DNA of 64,000 nt from an uncultured Acidobacteriia bacterium (GCA_903875575.1 CAIQWJ010000029.1:33800-97799); one strand, 5' to 3'. Shown: positions 37,653 to 46,540, numbered from the stretch's first letter. A program made the numbers and translations. The notes: a model not told the origin generated them from the sequence alone.

Positions 37653-39407
37653 ATGACCACTCTTTACGCCTATCTCCGCGACTATTGGAAACTCGTCGCC
37701 GTCGCGCTCGTCCTGGCAGCCATCAACCAGATCTTTTCCATGATGGATCCCTGGATACTCCAGCGCATCATCGATTCCTACGCAACCAAAGCCAGCCACT
37801 TCACCACCGCGCAGTTCATCCGCGGCGTCGCAGGCCTCCTCGGCCTGTCGGTCGGTGCCGCTTTCGTCTCCCGCGTCGCCAAGAATTTTCAGGACTACTT
37901 CGTCAACCTGGTCACCCAACAGGTCGGTGCCCGCATTTATTCCGACGGCGTCCGCCACTCCCTCGAACTTCCTTATGCCGATTTCGAAGACCAGCGTAGC
38001 GGCGAAACCCTGGGCAAGCTGCAAAAGGTTCGCATCGACGTCGAAAAACTCATCAACATCGGTGTGAATCTCCTCTTCACCACCGTCATCGGCGTTGCTT
38101 TCGTGATGATCTACGCCGCTCGCGTCTACTGGGCCATCGGCCCCGCCTATCTGCTGACCATTCCCCTGCTCGGCGGTCTTAGTTCCCTCCTCAGCCACAA
38201 GATCAAGACCGTGCAGCAGATCATCGTCAAAGAAACCACGGCGCTCGCCGGCTCCACCACCGAGTCCCTCCGCAACATCGAACTGGTAAAGAGTCTCGGC
38301 CTCGCGCAGCAGGAAATCGGCCGCCTCAACGCTACAACTGCGAAGATTCTCAAACTGGAGCTCAAGAAGATCCGCTACCTCCGCAGCCTGAGTTTTGTGC
38401 AGGGCACTTTCGTCAACCTGCTGCGCACCAGCATCCAGTTCCTGATGATGTACCTCGTCTATTCACATCGCATGACGCTGGGCGATTACATGGCGCTCTT
38501 CATCTATTCGTTCTTCATCTTCGGACCCCTCCAGGAACTGGGCAACGTCGTCAACACCTACCGCGAAACCGAAGTCTCACTCCAGAACTTCGACGCCATT
38601 CTCTCCATGAAACCGGAGCCGCGGCCCGACCATCCCATCCCGATCGACAACCTCAACACGCTCGAATTTCGCGACGTTGGCTTCCAGCACCAGACCGCCA
38701 CGCAGCCCGCGCTGCGTAACATTTCTTTCACCGTCACCCGCAACCAGACCATCGCCTTCGTCGGCCCCTCCGGCGCAGGCAAAACGACTCTCGTCAAACT
38801 CCTCGTCGGCCTCTACCGCCCAAAAACCGGCCACATCCATTACAACGGCACGCCCGAAGATCAGGTCGCCATCGATACTCTTCGCTCACGGCTCGGCTTC
38901 GTCACTCAGGATTCTCAGCTCTTCTCCGGCTCCATCCGCGAAAACCTGCTCTTCGTCCAACCGGACGCCACAGACGCCGAGTGTCTCGACGTCCTGAAAC
39001 AGGCCTCTGTCCAGACCCTGCTGGCTCGTGCCGATCGCGGGCTCGATACCGTCATCGGCGAAGGCGGCGTCAAAGTTTCCGGCGGAGAAAAACAGCGCCT
39101 CTCTATCGCCCGCGCGCTCCTGCGCAAACCCCAGCTTCTCGTTTTCGACGAGGCTACTTCGTCGCTGGACTCCCTCACAGAAGAAGAAATCAGCCACACC
39201 ATCCGCACGGTGGCAGGCAGTCGCGATGCCATCACCATCCTGATTGCGCACCGCCTCTCCACCGTCATGCACGCCGATTGCATTTACGTACTCGAACGCG
39301 GCGGAATCGTCGAATCCGGCAGGCACGAAGAACTGGTGGAACGCAAAGGCCTGTACTACGCGATGTGGAGACAACAGGTGGGTGAAGCGGCACCCGCTCT
39401 GACATGA
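37653..39407 (+). CDS. ABC exporter, fused membrane and ATPase domains
   Basis: 584 residues. Residues ~1-310 are a six-helix ABC exporter membrane domain (LVAVALVLAAINQIFSMMDP, QQVGARIYSDGVRHSLELPY). The nucleotide-binding domain has Walker A IAFVGPSGAGKTTLVKLLVG, a Q-loop GFVTQDSQLFSGSIREN, the signature VSGGEKQRLSIARALL, Walker B QLLVFDEATSSLDS and an H-loop IAHRLSTVMHADC. It would dimerise to export a lipid, peptide or drug; the substrate is not readable. No adjacent substrate or partner gene apart from the EcsC protein upstream. Confidence 0.93.
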   Translation: MTTLYAYLRDYWKLVAVALVLAAINQIFSMMDPWILQRIIDSYATKASHFTTAQFIRGVAGLLGLSVGAAFVSRVAKNFQDYFVNLVTQQVGARIYSDGVRHSLELPYADFEDQRSGETLGKLQKVRIDVEKLINIGVNLLFTTVIGVAFVMIYAARVYWAIGPAYLLTIPLLGGLSSLLSHKIKTVQQIIVKETTALAGSTTESLRNIELVKSLGLAQQEIGRLNATTAKILKLELKKIRYLRSLSFVQGTFVNLLRTSIQFLMMYLVYSHRMTLGDYMALFIYSFFIFGPLQELGNVVNTYRETEVSLQNFDAILSMKPEPRPDHPIPIDNLNTLEFRDVGFQHQTATQPALRNISFTVTRNQTIAFVGPSGAGKTTLVKLLVGLYRPKTGHIHYNGTPEDQVAIDTLRSRLGFVTQDSQLFSGSIRENLLFVQPDATDAECLDVLKQASVQTLLARADRGLDTVIGEGGVKVSGGEKQRLSIARALLRKPQLLVFDEATSSLDSLTEEEISHTIRTVAGSRDAITILIAHRLSTVMHADCIYVLERGGIVESGRHEELVERKGLYYAMWRQQVGEAAPALT

Positions 39408-39759
39408 GTCACGTCGCTCTCTTCGAGCGAATCGACAATATGAACCTTCGATCTGTGCCGGGCACCTGCCGCGAAATCGCCAATGACTGGATCGGCGTAT
39501 ACAAAAAGTACTTTCGGACTAATAGTCCCGTTCGCCCAGCCGCCGTTTCTCTCCTGCCACGCTGTGACATCGCGGCCCTGCCTGCGGCGACAGGTGCCTC
39601 CACTGATGCCGGGAGAACGTTGACTACGGTGCCGCCGTCGTGGATGTTAATGCCAGCGAACTCAATGCGGGCGTTAACCAAAGTAAACTTTTGACCCAGT
39701 ACTGTTGTCATTGCCTTGCTTTCCCGCATCGGTTACCTTTAGATAGTAACGACTCTGCA
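39408..39759. other. 352 bp gap without a confident gene
   Basis: No known family is recognised. On the minus strand a frame from 39711 to 39409 encodes about 100 residues starting MTTVLGQKFTLVNARIEFAG; its first 45 residues look like beta strands, while the rest is basic and less protein-like. It has only a weak AAGGC before the ATG. It may be a remnant or a chance frame. Confidence 0.3.
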
Positions 39760-40086
39760 ATGACCGTTCCGGCGAGCCCAATGCCGGACGATATTGACGC
39801 AGGCGTCAACCAGGAGTTAATCCGCATGGACCGCAGGCAACCGGATCAGCCCACCGAGCTTTCGTGGCGGCTGTCACCGCACATTTGTGCGTTGTCGGAC
39901 GGCGAGAGACATGTAGGCCACGTAGTAAAAGTAGGCGGACGCTGGCATGCATTTGATGCCATGCACAGCAATCCACGAGGGGACGGTTTCCGGTCGTTGG
40001 GAACTTTCGCCGGACTGGAATCCGCCAAAGGCGCAGTGGAAACAAGTTATCGCCATGTGCCTCTCGCCTGGGCCGGAGCCGCTTAG
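39760..40086 (+). CDS. Small soluble protein, unknown function
   Basis: 108 residues from the ATG at 39760; other in-frame ATGs follow soon after. The C-terminal ~65 residues look structured: PHICALSDGERHVGHVVKVG, then RWHAFDAMHSNPRGDGFRSL and LGTFAGLESAKGAVETSYRH. The first part is polar and probably unfolded. The pattern (sensor-like strand, aromatic pair RWHAFDA, then a helix) resembles small DUF domains found in soil bacteria, but I cannot name it. It is not in an operon; convergent with the anti-sigma/STAS gene. Confidence 0.55.
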   Translation: MTVPASPMPDDIDAGVNQELIRMDRRQPDQPTELSWRLSPHICALSDGERHVGHVVKVGGRWHAFDAMHSNPRGDGFRSLGTFAGLESAKGAVETSYRHVPLAWAGAA

Positions 40087-40136
40087 CCGGTCCGTCAACC
40101 ACCCGCCACCGTTGCCCAACCGGGAACGATACCTCT

Positions 40137-40174
40137 AAAAAAACTTCAGGGGCCCGCGTCTCCGCGAGCCCCTG
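40137..40174 (-). terminator. Rho-independent terminator of the anti-sigma/STAS gene
   Basis: Read on the minus strand, CAGGGGC-TCGCG and CGCG-GGCCCCTG form a GC-rich stem (40174-40147), followed after AAG by seven T residues (40143-40137). It lies 21 bp after the stop of the gene at 40195. Confidence 0.85.
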
Positions 40175-40194
40175 CCTCCGTCCTCCGACTTCAC

Positions 40195-40734
40195 TTAACT
40201 CTTGGTGTCGGCGTCTGTCACATCAAAACTGCGCAACGCCGTTTGCTCGTCATTGTAGTTCGGCAGCAGGATGCTGATACCCGTCATATCAAGCAGGCGG
40301 CATACCTCAGCGTTCGCATTAACAATCTTCATGACACCCGCATTCCTCACAAGATGCGAGTAGCAACCCATCAGTTGACCGAGGCCGGCGCTGTCGATTT
40401 TTGTCACGCGACCAAGGTCGATAATCACGCGCGAATCGCTTTGCTCCAGGACCTCACGGCGCAACTGGTCCAGTTCTTTCGCCGATTGTGTCAACTCCGC
40501 GGTGTGACGGAATTGCAAAATCGAGACTCCTCCGTTTTGCTTCCACGATAGGTTCGGTGAGAGGGATGCGCGCAAATCCGCCGCCAGACGCTCACTGACC
40601 CGTAACTCCTCGAAGCATTCATCGCAGCCCAGGTAGTGGCCTTCGAATTCCTCCACCGCCCCGGCATCCAGCGTACGCGCCAGATATCTGGCGATTACCT
40701 GTTCCCGTTGAATCGTTTCTTTTTTGCAGATCAT
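40195..40734 (-). CDS. Fusion of zinc-finger anti-sigma domain and STAS domain
   Basis: 179 residues. Residues ~1-60 carry an anti-sigma zinc-finger signature, EGHYLGCDECFEEL (H-x3-C-x2-C) inside helices, as in ZAS-type anti-ECF factors. Residues ~68-175 are a STAS domain: strands then VIIDLGRVTKIDSAGLGQLM with the phosphorylatable-type DSAGLG Ser, and a helix-strand end (NANAEVCRLLDMTGISILLP). STAS proteins are anti-anti-sigma factors of the SpoIIAA/RsbV type, so one chain combines opposing roles. It lies 103 bp downstream of a sigma-factor gene on the same strand and has its own strong terminator. No kinase is next to it. See findings. Confidence 0.75.
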   Translation of the reverse strand: MICKKETIQREQVIARYLARTLDAGAVEEFEGHYLGCDECFEELRVSERLAADLRASLSPNLSWKQNGGVSILQFRHTAELTQSAKELDQLRREVLEQSDSRVIIDLGRVTKIDSAGLGQLMGCYSHLVRNAGVMKIVNANAEVCRLLDMTGISILLPNYNDEQTALRSFDVTDADTKS

Positions 40735-40837
40735 ATTTGTTTACCGCCTGCATTCTTCCTGTCGCCAACCTAGTGCTTACTCCCGGGAATTCGTTTCACC
40801 CGAACTCAAAGTCAGTTGCCCCCAAACAATGCGAAAG

Positions 40838-41371
40838 CTACCTCGAGCCACCCGGATAGGCTTTTCGAAAACGCTCTTTGGCTCGGAACAGTACCACCCG
40901 GAACTGCGCGTCGCTCATTCCCCATTGCGCGCAAATGTCTTCTTTTTCTTTACCTTCCAGATAAAGCTCCCGAAGAATGATTCGATCCCGCTCGGCCAGT
41001 TCCGCCAGTCCCTGGTCGATAGCTTCCCGCATTTCGTAAACTTCTGCGTCCGGTCGGACGCCCGCGTCCTTAACAGGAATGTCTGGATCCGCCAGAGGCT
41101 CCCGGCGCGAACGGCGCCGATACTCCAGGATCACATTGCGGCAAACCCCATTGACAAACGCCCCGAACTCCTCTGGATTGTTACGGATCTGGTTCTTCTG
41201 CGTGGCTTTGACGAAGCGCGTCAGCGTCTCCTGCACCACGTCTTCCACGTCCGGACATCCATGTCCAAGGTGATAAAGAACTTTATAGCGCAGCTTCAGG
41301 CGCAGCCGCTCAAACGACGGCTCACTCAAATCAACCGGATGAGGCGGTGATGTAGGGTCGCTGGCCACCAA
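40838..41371 (-). CDS. ECF-type RNA polymerase sigma factor
   Basis: 177 residues. Region 2 includes PDVEDVVQETLTRFVKAT and NPEEFGAFVNGVCRNVILEY. Region 4 is ELAERDRIILRELYLEGKEK, followed by a helix-turn-helix-like DICAQWGMSDAQFRVVLFRA. The start is a TTG or the next GTG; the linker between regions carries PLADPDIPVKDAGVRP. TAGAAT occurs twice just upstream and may be the -10. It is followed on the same strand by the zinc-finger/STAS protein, its probable regulator. It would direct polymerase to a stress or envelope regulon; targets are unknown. Confidence 0.87.
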   Translation of the reverse strand: MVASDPTSPPHPVDLSEPSFERLRLKLRYKVLYHLGHGCPDVEDVVQETLTRFVKATQKNQIRNNPEEFGAFVNGVCRNVILEYRRRSRREPLADPDIPVKDAGVRPDAEVYEMREAIDQGLAELAERDRIILRELYLEGKEKEDICAQWGMSDAQFRVVLFRAKERFRKAYPGGSR

Positions 41372-41592
41372 TGAGATTCTATTCTAACAGTCTCGCCCGA
41401 CAGAGTACCGAGTACTGCCAACTCAGGAAAAGAGTGGCCGAACTCAACCACCATGGTGGTTTCCGATCATCCGAACGTACCTTGAAACCATTAAAAAGCT
41501 CTCATAATAAACAACTTACACAACGGCATCCCGAGTGCAATCCAACAGGCGAGAACGGTCCTGAACCCGGACTCGGCGAAAAGAGGCAAAAA

Positions 41593-42051
41593 ATGCGTAC
41601 CTTAAAGATTGCTCTGATCACTCTGACGCTCGCGGTCGCCGGCTTCGCCCAGGGACATGGCGGCGGAGCCCGATCAGCCGGAGGCGGGGTTCGTGGAGGT
41701 GCAGGCTTCCATGGCAGCGTTGGCGGCGGCTCAATTCGTGTTGGTGGCACAGTCGGCGGCAGCCGCTTCTATGCCGGTGGGAGCCGTAGCGGCGGCTACT
41801 ACGGCGGTTACTATGGTGGTGGCATCCGGGTCGGGGTTGGTTATGGCTATTCCTATCCCCGCTACTATGCGCCGTCCTACTGCGATCCCTACTATTACCC
41901 CGACTGCGCGTATCCCTATCTGACATACCCGGCGTACGACTATTACAACGCCCCGGTGGTTGCCCCTCGGGTTGTCGTGGAACCCCGTATAGTGGTGGCT
42001 CCAGGAGCCGCAGTGGTTGTGGGCGGCGGCTGGCGTCGCTTCGGCCGCTAA
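41593..42051 (+). CDS. Exported Gly/Tyr-rich protein
   Basis: 152 residues from the ATG at 41593, with a signal peptide (TLKIALITLTLAVAGFAQG). The mature part is Gly-rich (GGARSAGGGVRGGAGF), then Gly/Tyr-rich (SGGYYGGYYGGGIRV), then Tyr/Pro-rich (PSYCDPYYYPDCAYP) with two Cys, and ends VVVGGGWRRFGR. Composition resembles surface or matrix proteins rather than enzymes. Function is unknown. It is divergent from the sigma-factor gene, so it could be a target, but no shared box is proven. A hairpin terminator follows the stop. Confidence 0.7.
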   Translation: MRTLKIALITLTLAVAGFAQGHGGGARSAGGGVRGGAGFHGSVGGGSIRVGGTVGGSRFYAGGSRSGGYYGGYYGGGIRVGVGYGYSYPRYYAPSYCDPYYYPDCAYPYLTYPAYDYYNAPVVAPRVVVEPRIVVAPGAAVVVGGGWRRFGR

Positions 42052-42063
42052 TCCAGCCGGATC

Positions 42064-42103
42064 CCGAACCACGGGCGAACCTCCCGGTGCCGTGGTTCGG
42101 TTC
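42064..42103 (+). terminator. Hairpin terminator after the Gly/Tyr-rich gene
   Basis: CCGAACCACGG (42064-42074) pairs perfectly with CCGTGGTTCGG (42090-42100), loop 15 nt, followed by TTCTCCT. The T tract is weak. Confidence 0.6.
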
Positions 42104-42225
42104 TCCTGACCAGGAGCCTCCACTGCGTCGCCAAAAGCCTCTGCGATATGATTGAGCCGACGTCATAGGACCGGCCGTGAATAGCGGCCATCCTAAGTTG
42201 TGACGCCGCCAGGAATGCCGCCGTC

Positions 42226-42642
42226 ATGACCTTCGCGAAAGCCGTTGCTTTCTTCAGCCTCTTTCTGGTCGCTTCCGGCGCGTTCGCCCACCATTCCTTC
42301 GCGATGTTCGACATGACGAAGACCCTCACCTTCAAAGGCGTAGTCGTCGAATACGCATGGGAAAATCCTCACACTCACGTCACGGTGAGAGTTCCACCCA
42401 GTGAGGGTGCCACGGCTGGCCTCTGGGTTGTCGAAGGCGGTGCCGTCAACATCATGGTCCGGCAAGGTTGGTCCAAAACCACCTACAGGATTGGCGACCC
42501 TATTACCGTCATCGGTCATCCCATGAAGGACGGCTCCAAAGCTGCTTCCCTGTTCTACGCGGTCCTTCCGGACGGTAAACGCCTCTACCACGATGTGGCC
42601 CGAACCAATGCAGATGGTTCCTCTCAGGCCCCTTCGCAATAG
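42226..42642 (+). CDS. DUF6152-family exported protein
   Basis: 138 residues with a signal peptide (AVAFFSLFLVASGAFA). The mature part starts HHSFAMFDMTKTLTFKGVVV and continues EYAWENPHTHVTVRV and DPITVIGHPMKDGSKAAS, the DUF6152 pattern. The family has no known function; the fold looks OB-like. In related genomes it is often followed by a DUF6644-type membrane protein; here the following 350 bp hold only a broken copy. Confidence 0.78.
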   Translation: MTFAKAVAFFSLFLVASGAFAHHSFAMFDMTKTLTFKGVVVEYAWENPHTHVTVRVPPSEGATAGLWVVEGGAVNIMVRQGWSKTTYRIGDPITVIGHPMKDGSKAASLFYAVLPDGKRLYHDVARTNADGSSQAPSQ

Positions 42643-42664
42643 TTCATACCGAGGCCCCGCTCTC

Positions 42665-42990
42665 GCTCCTGAACTCGCTCAAAATACCCATTGGGCCGCC
42701 AGCCTGAAGGAATCCACGCTTCTCTTTACCTCTGGTGGAGGGCAGTCACATCCCGTCTGCTTTCCTGCCGGATCCAGCGCGCTACGCTCACAGCCAGACT
42801 TTCATCCGAAAAATGGTGCTATTCTGCCTGGCGCTCATCTACCAGTACGCGGTCTTCCGCAAGACTGTCCGGGTGGAACCCGAGTCTCGATCCCATGCCG
42901 TCAACGGCGCCCTCGCCGCAGTCTCGCTGTGTCTGTGGTTCGGTGTTGCCTGGGCCGACCGCGCCATTGCCTTTTTAGTTAGTCCCCAGG
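42665..42990 (+). pseudogene. Remnant of a DUF6644-like membrane protein
   Basis: In one frame the DNA reads ELAQNTHWAASLKESTLLFT and then SGG; one base later, in the frame of the GTG at 42735, it continues VEGSHIPSAF and, after a short link, QTFIRKMVLFCLALIYQYAV and ALAAVSLCLWFGVAWADRAI. Placed together these match the start and end of membrane proteins that follow DUF6152 genes (a WxxSLRES...IEGSH N-terminus and a final aromatic helix). One extra base near 42734 breaks the frame, and about 80 middle residues are missing. Neither piece has its own start. The family assignment is from memory. Confidence 0.5.
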
Positions 42991-43032
42991 GCCTCACTTG
43001 CGGCGATTGTCCTGCGGTGAGAAGATCGTTCA

Positions 43033-44517
43033 ATGCTCGATCGACGGAAGTTTCTGCAACTCACCGGCGCCGCGTCCCAGGCGGCCAACGGCAGGACTCA
43101 GCCCTCTCCAGTGCGTAGTCCCCGTCGCCCGAACGTCCTCCACATCCAGGTCGATGAATGGCGCGCCCAGTCCACTGGTTATAATGGCGACCCGAACGTT
43201 TCCACTCCCGTCCTTGACCGCCTCGAAGCCCAGAGCGTCAACTTTCAAAACGCGATTTCCGGCTGCCCTGTTTGTTGCCCGCAGCGCGCCAGCCTCCTGA
43301 CCGGCCAATACCCGTTGACGCACGGTGTCTACGTCAATGACGCCGAACTCAAACCCAACGGCCCCACCCTTGGCGAAACATTCCGCAGCGCCGGCTACAA
43401 CACAGGCTTCATCGGCAAGTGGCACGTCTACGGCAGCCCGGACGGCAAATACGGCCGTCGCCTCTCTTTCATTCCACCCGAAAAACACTTCGGCTTCGAC
43501 TACTGGAAAGTCTGCGAGTGTACCCACGAATACAATCATTCCCTTTATTACGAGGGCAATGACCCCACCCCAAAGTACTGGCCCGGCTATGACGCTATCG
43601 CCCAGACCGAAGATGCCTGCCAGTTCATCGCCGATCACGCTCGTGACCCGTTCATGCTCGTCCTTTCCCTGGGGCCGCCGCACTTCCCTCTCGCGACCGC
43701 GCCCGAGCGCTATCAGGACCAGTACAGAAACCGCAACATCCAGTTCCGCCCCAACGTCCCCCCGGACCTCCGCAAGGACGCGGCTGAAGACCTGCGCGGC
43801 TACTACGCCCATATGGCCGCGCTCGACGACTGCCTGGACCAACTCCTCAAAACCCTGGACAAAGCCGGCCTCGCCGACGACACGATCGTGATCTTCACCT
43901 CCGATCACGGCGACATGATGCGCTCTCAGGGCCTGACCACCAAACTCTACCCCTGGGACGAATCCATTCGCGTTCCCATGCTGGTTCGCTACCCACGCAA
44001 ACTCGGCCGCAAAGGCCGCCGTCTCACCACACCCTTTAACTCGCCCGATCTCATGCCCACCATGCTCGGCATGTGCGGCATCCCGGTCCCCGGCTCAGTT
44101 GAAGGCACCGACTTCTCCCGCGTGATCTTCGGCTCCACGCCGCAGCCCCGCAACGCGTCCGCGTTTATCAATCTGCCGGTGCCAATCACGGAAGCCCTCC
44201 GCTACGGTTTCGCCGAATATCGCGGTCTGCGCACGGAGCGCTACACTTACGTTCGCTCCATCCAGGGCCCGTGGCTGCTCTACGACAATCTCACCGATCC
44301 TTACCAAATGCATAATCTGCTCAACCACCCCGAACACCGGGCGTTACAAACGCAACTGGATCGCGAACTCAACGCAACCCTGAAACGGCGCAAAGATGAT
44401 TTCCTGCCGTCCGATGTTTACGCCAAGCGGGCAGGCGTGGATCACTATCAGGAACTTCACGTCCCCATCGGTCGCCACCCCAGCCCATGGGGGGATTGGG
44501 ATTCAACGCTACTCTGA
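43033..44517 (+). CDS. Sulfatase, probably exported
   Basis: 494 residues. Type I sulfatase signs: an early metal site (VLHIQVDEWRAQSTGYNGDP), the formylglycine motif CCPQRASLLTGQYPLTHGVY around residue 85 (C-x-P-x-R with x = Cys and Gln), IGKWHVYG, and the late VIFTSDHGDMMRSQG that completes the Ca site. The leader DRRKFLQLTGAASQA is Tat-like but its hydrophobic part is short, so export is unsure. A sulfatase-maturing enzyme would be needed elsewhere. Its end overlaps the convergent UbiB-like gene by 9 bp. It may remove sulfate from algal or plant polysaccharide, given the nearby alginate lyase and fucose-type genes. Confidence 0.88.
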   Translation: MLDRRKFLQLTGAASQAANGRTQPSPVRSPRRPNVLHIQVDEWRAQSTGYNGDPNVSTPVLDRLEAQSVNFQNAISGCPVCCPQRASLLTGQYPLTHGVYVNDAELKPNGPTLGETFRSAGYNTGFIGKWHVYGSPDGKYGRRLSFIPPEKHFGFDYWKVCECTHEYNHSLYYEGNDPTPKYWPGYDAIAQTEDACQFIADHARDPFMLVLSLGPPHFPLATAPERYQDQYRNRNIQFRPNVPPDLRKDAAEDLRGYYAHMAALDDCLDQLLKTLDKAGLADDTIVIFTSDHGDMMRSQGLTTKLYPWDESIRVPMLVRYPRKLGRKGRRLTTPFNSPDLMPTMLGMCGIPVPGSVEGTDFSRVIFGSTPQPRNASAFINLPVPITEALRYGFAEYRGLRTERYTYVRSIQGPWLLYDNLTDPYQMHNLLNHPEHRALQTQLDRELNATLKRRKDDFLPSDVYAKRAGVDHYQELHVPIGRHPSPWGDWDSTLL

Positions 44518-45918
44518 ATTCCACCACTGCTGGAGCGGCATGTCCCGCATATCCACCTGGGCACGCAAGCGAAGGAGCAGTGCTTTCACTCCGAATGAAC
44601 TGCGATGAAAGTAGGCCCACATTGGATGGCTCCGCGTATAACGTTTCGCCACCAGTCCGGCAAACCAGGCCACTCCGCGCTTCAGATATTCTTCGTCGCC
44701 AAAATCAAAGGGTCCCTCGTGCAGCACTGGTTCCTTTTGCCAGCGGATCGATTCATTGATGAGCCCCATGTACTCCTGATTCCCGAAGTCCGCCGCTGTG
44801 GCGTTGCAGGACAAACGCAGCAGTTCGCGAATGGCGGACTCGTCGCCCCTGTCAATCCGGTACCCAAGCCGCAACAGCTCAAATTCTTCGTCATTGAATT
44901 TCTGCACACACCCAAAATCGATCAGTCCCAGCCGGCCATCGTCCATAAATAGGTAGTTGCCGGACTGCGGATCGGCATAATTCATCCTCGCCGCGTGCAT
45001 TCGGTGCCAGGAATAGAACAGTTTTGTGCCAAAGCGGTTTCGAAGATCCTGTGGTGGTTGTGTCGCCAGAAATTCCGGAAGATGTAGTCCGGGGATGAAA
45101 TCCATGGTCAGCACGCGGCCCGTCGAGTACTCGTCATAGACTTTCGGGACCACAAAGTCCGCCTCCCCCTCGAAAAGCACGCGCACGCGCCGTAGAGATT
45201 TAGCCTCGTGCACATAGTCGACTTCGAGCTTTATCATGTGATGGATGTCGCTGAGTTGTGTCTTCAGCGATTCCCAGTCTTTCCCCAGGCGAAGCGGTTG
45301 CACAAGGCCGTTCAGCGTCCTGAAATCCGCCTCGACCGTTCGTGCGATCCCCGGATACTGCACTTTTACCGCGACCAGTTTTCCCGATTTCAACTTCGCC
45401 CGATGCACCTGGCCAATCGATGCCGCGGAGAAAGCTTCTTTCTCAAAACTCTGAAAGATTTCCTCCGGATCACCGCCCAGTTCGTTCGACAGGACCTCGC
45501 GGATCAGCGAGTAGTGCATTGGCGGCGCCTCGAAATGAAGACGGTCCAGCGTGTCCGCAATCTGCGCAGGGAAAATGTGCGGCATGTTCCCCGCCGTTTG
45601 CCCTACCTTCATCAGAGCGCCGCGCAGGTAACCAAGGCGACGGAAGATCTTCACTCCCAACCGCAGATTCGTCTCCATCGCCCGCCGTTCCTTAGCCCCG
45701 GCGTCCGCGAACCAGCCCCGTATCCACAGCGCGGCATAGGCCAAGGCAACCTGTGCCGATAACTCACTCACCGAGCAAAACCGATGCACTGAACCGGTCG
45801 GCACCGGTCGCAGCGACATCTCCGCGAAGATCTCCTGGAGTTGTTCCCTCGAAAACCCCGCCTCCGACGACTGTTCCTCCGGAAGCGCCGCCATCAGTTC
45901 ATTCAGTCTTGCGTCCAT
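44509..45918 (-). CDS. AarF/UbiB (ABC1) atypical kinase family protein
   Basis: 469 residues from the ATG at 45918, with GGGAGGGG upstream. ABC1/UbiB features are GALMKVGQTAGNMPHIFPAQ (KxGQ motif, residue ~118), FSAASIGQVHRAKLKSGKLV (Ala-rich nucleotide loop), VAVKVQYPGI (catalytic Lys), and NYADPQSGNYLF and LGLIDFGCVQKF, the atypical catalytic and metal-binding Asp segments. Members act in quinone synthesis or lipid-linked control. It overlaps the TetR gene by 20 bp and follows it on the same strand, so the two are probably co-transcribed and co-regulated. Confidence 0.9.
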   Translation of the reverse strand: MDARLNELMAALPEEQSSEAGFSREQLQEIFAEMSLRPVPTGSVHRFCSVSELSAQVALAYAALWIRGWFADAGAKERRAMETNLRLGVKIFRRLGYLRGALMKVGQTAGNMPHIFPAQIADTLDRLHFEAPPMHYSLIREVLSNELGGDPEEIFQSFEKEAFSAASIGQVHRAKLKSGKLVAVKVQYPGIARTVEADFRTLNGLVQPLRLGKDWESLKTQLSDIHHMIKLEVDYVHEAKSLRRVRVLFEGEADFVVPKVYDEYSTGRVLTMDFIPGLHLPEFLATQPPQDLRNRFGTKLFYSWHRMHAARMNYADPQSGNYLFMDDGRLGLIDFGCVQKFNDEEFELLRLGYRIDRGDESAIRELLRLSCNATAADFGNQEYMGLINESIRWQKEPVLHEGPFDFGDEEYLKRGVAWFAGLVAKRYTRSHPMWAYFHRSSFGVKALLLRLRAQVDMRDMPLQQWWNSE

Positions 45919-46522
45919 GATTTGCCCCTCCCTCACTTCGAACCGAACCCGCAAACAACCTCATCGCCCGATCCAGCAGCGCCATCGTGTCTTCCTGATT
46001 TGGTGAATCGTCCGCCGCCCAATAGGCGAACACCCCCAGGTGCAGCGTCCAGTAAAGCTGCAGCGTCACCGCCTGCAACGGCCGCTCGATGCCGTGATCC
46101 ACCAGAATCCCTTCAACTGTCTCCAGATGCCGGATGCGCAGCGCCGCTCCCGCCTCCTCGCGCGCAGGTCGCGACAGAGGACTAAAAACTGCCTCTATGG
46201 CCGGCGAGAGATATTTGCGGGCTTTGCGCAGTCCCTTCAGCCCCGCCCATACGAAGGCGAAAAGATCCTCTTCCAGAGACTCCTGTCGGGTCCGCCTTCG
46301 CCCGAATTCCTTCCATGCGCCAGTCAGCATCACTTCCATGAGTGCTGCGCCAATCGCTTCCTTCGATGGAAAGTAATTAAACAAAGTCCCGTTGGCAATG
46401 CCCGCACCGGACGCGATATCCCGAGTCGTCGCGCTCTCCCACCCTTGTTCCTGGAAAAGTTGCGCAGCCACCGCGAGAATCCGCTCCCGATTGGCAATCT
46501 TCGCTTCCGTGGTGATTCTCAT
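45899..46522 (-). CDS. TetR-family transcriptional regulator
   Basis: 207 residues. The N-terminal TetR HTH is clear: RERILAVAAQLFQEQGWESA, then TTRDIASGAGIANGTLFNYF and PSKEAIGAAL. The C-terminal ligand domain is not recognised. It overlaps the UbiB-like gene by 20 bp and is divergent from the CotH gene. The perfect palindrome at 46541-46554, 18 bp before its start, is a good autorepression site. Ligand is unknown. Confidence 0.9.
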   Translation of the reverse strand: MRITTEAKIANRERILAVAAQLFQEQGWESATTRDIASGAGIANGTLFNYFPSKEAIGAALMEVMLTGAWKEFGRRRTRQESLEEDLFAFVWAGLKGLRKARKYLSPAIEAVFSPLSRPAREEAGAALRIRHLETVEGILVDHGIERPLQAVTLQLYWTLHLGVFAYWAADDSPNQEDTMALLDRAMRLFAGSVRSEGGANHGRKTE

Positions 46523-46540
46523 TTCAGGAGAGCGATTAAA

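Noticed and set aside
39409..39711. Minus-strand frame of about 100 codons in the gap after the ABC exporter
   Set aside because: Weak ribosome site, no family match and a basic second half. Not enough to call a gene; noted in the gap entry.
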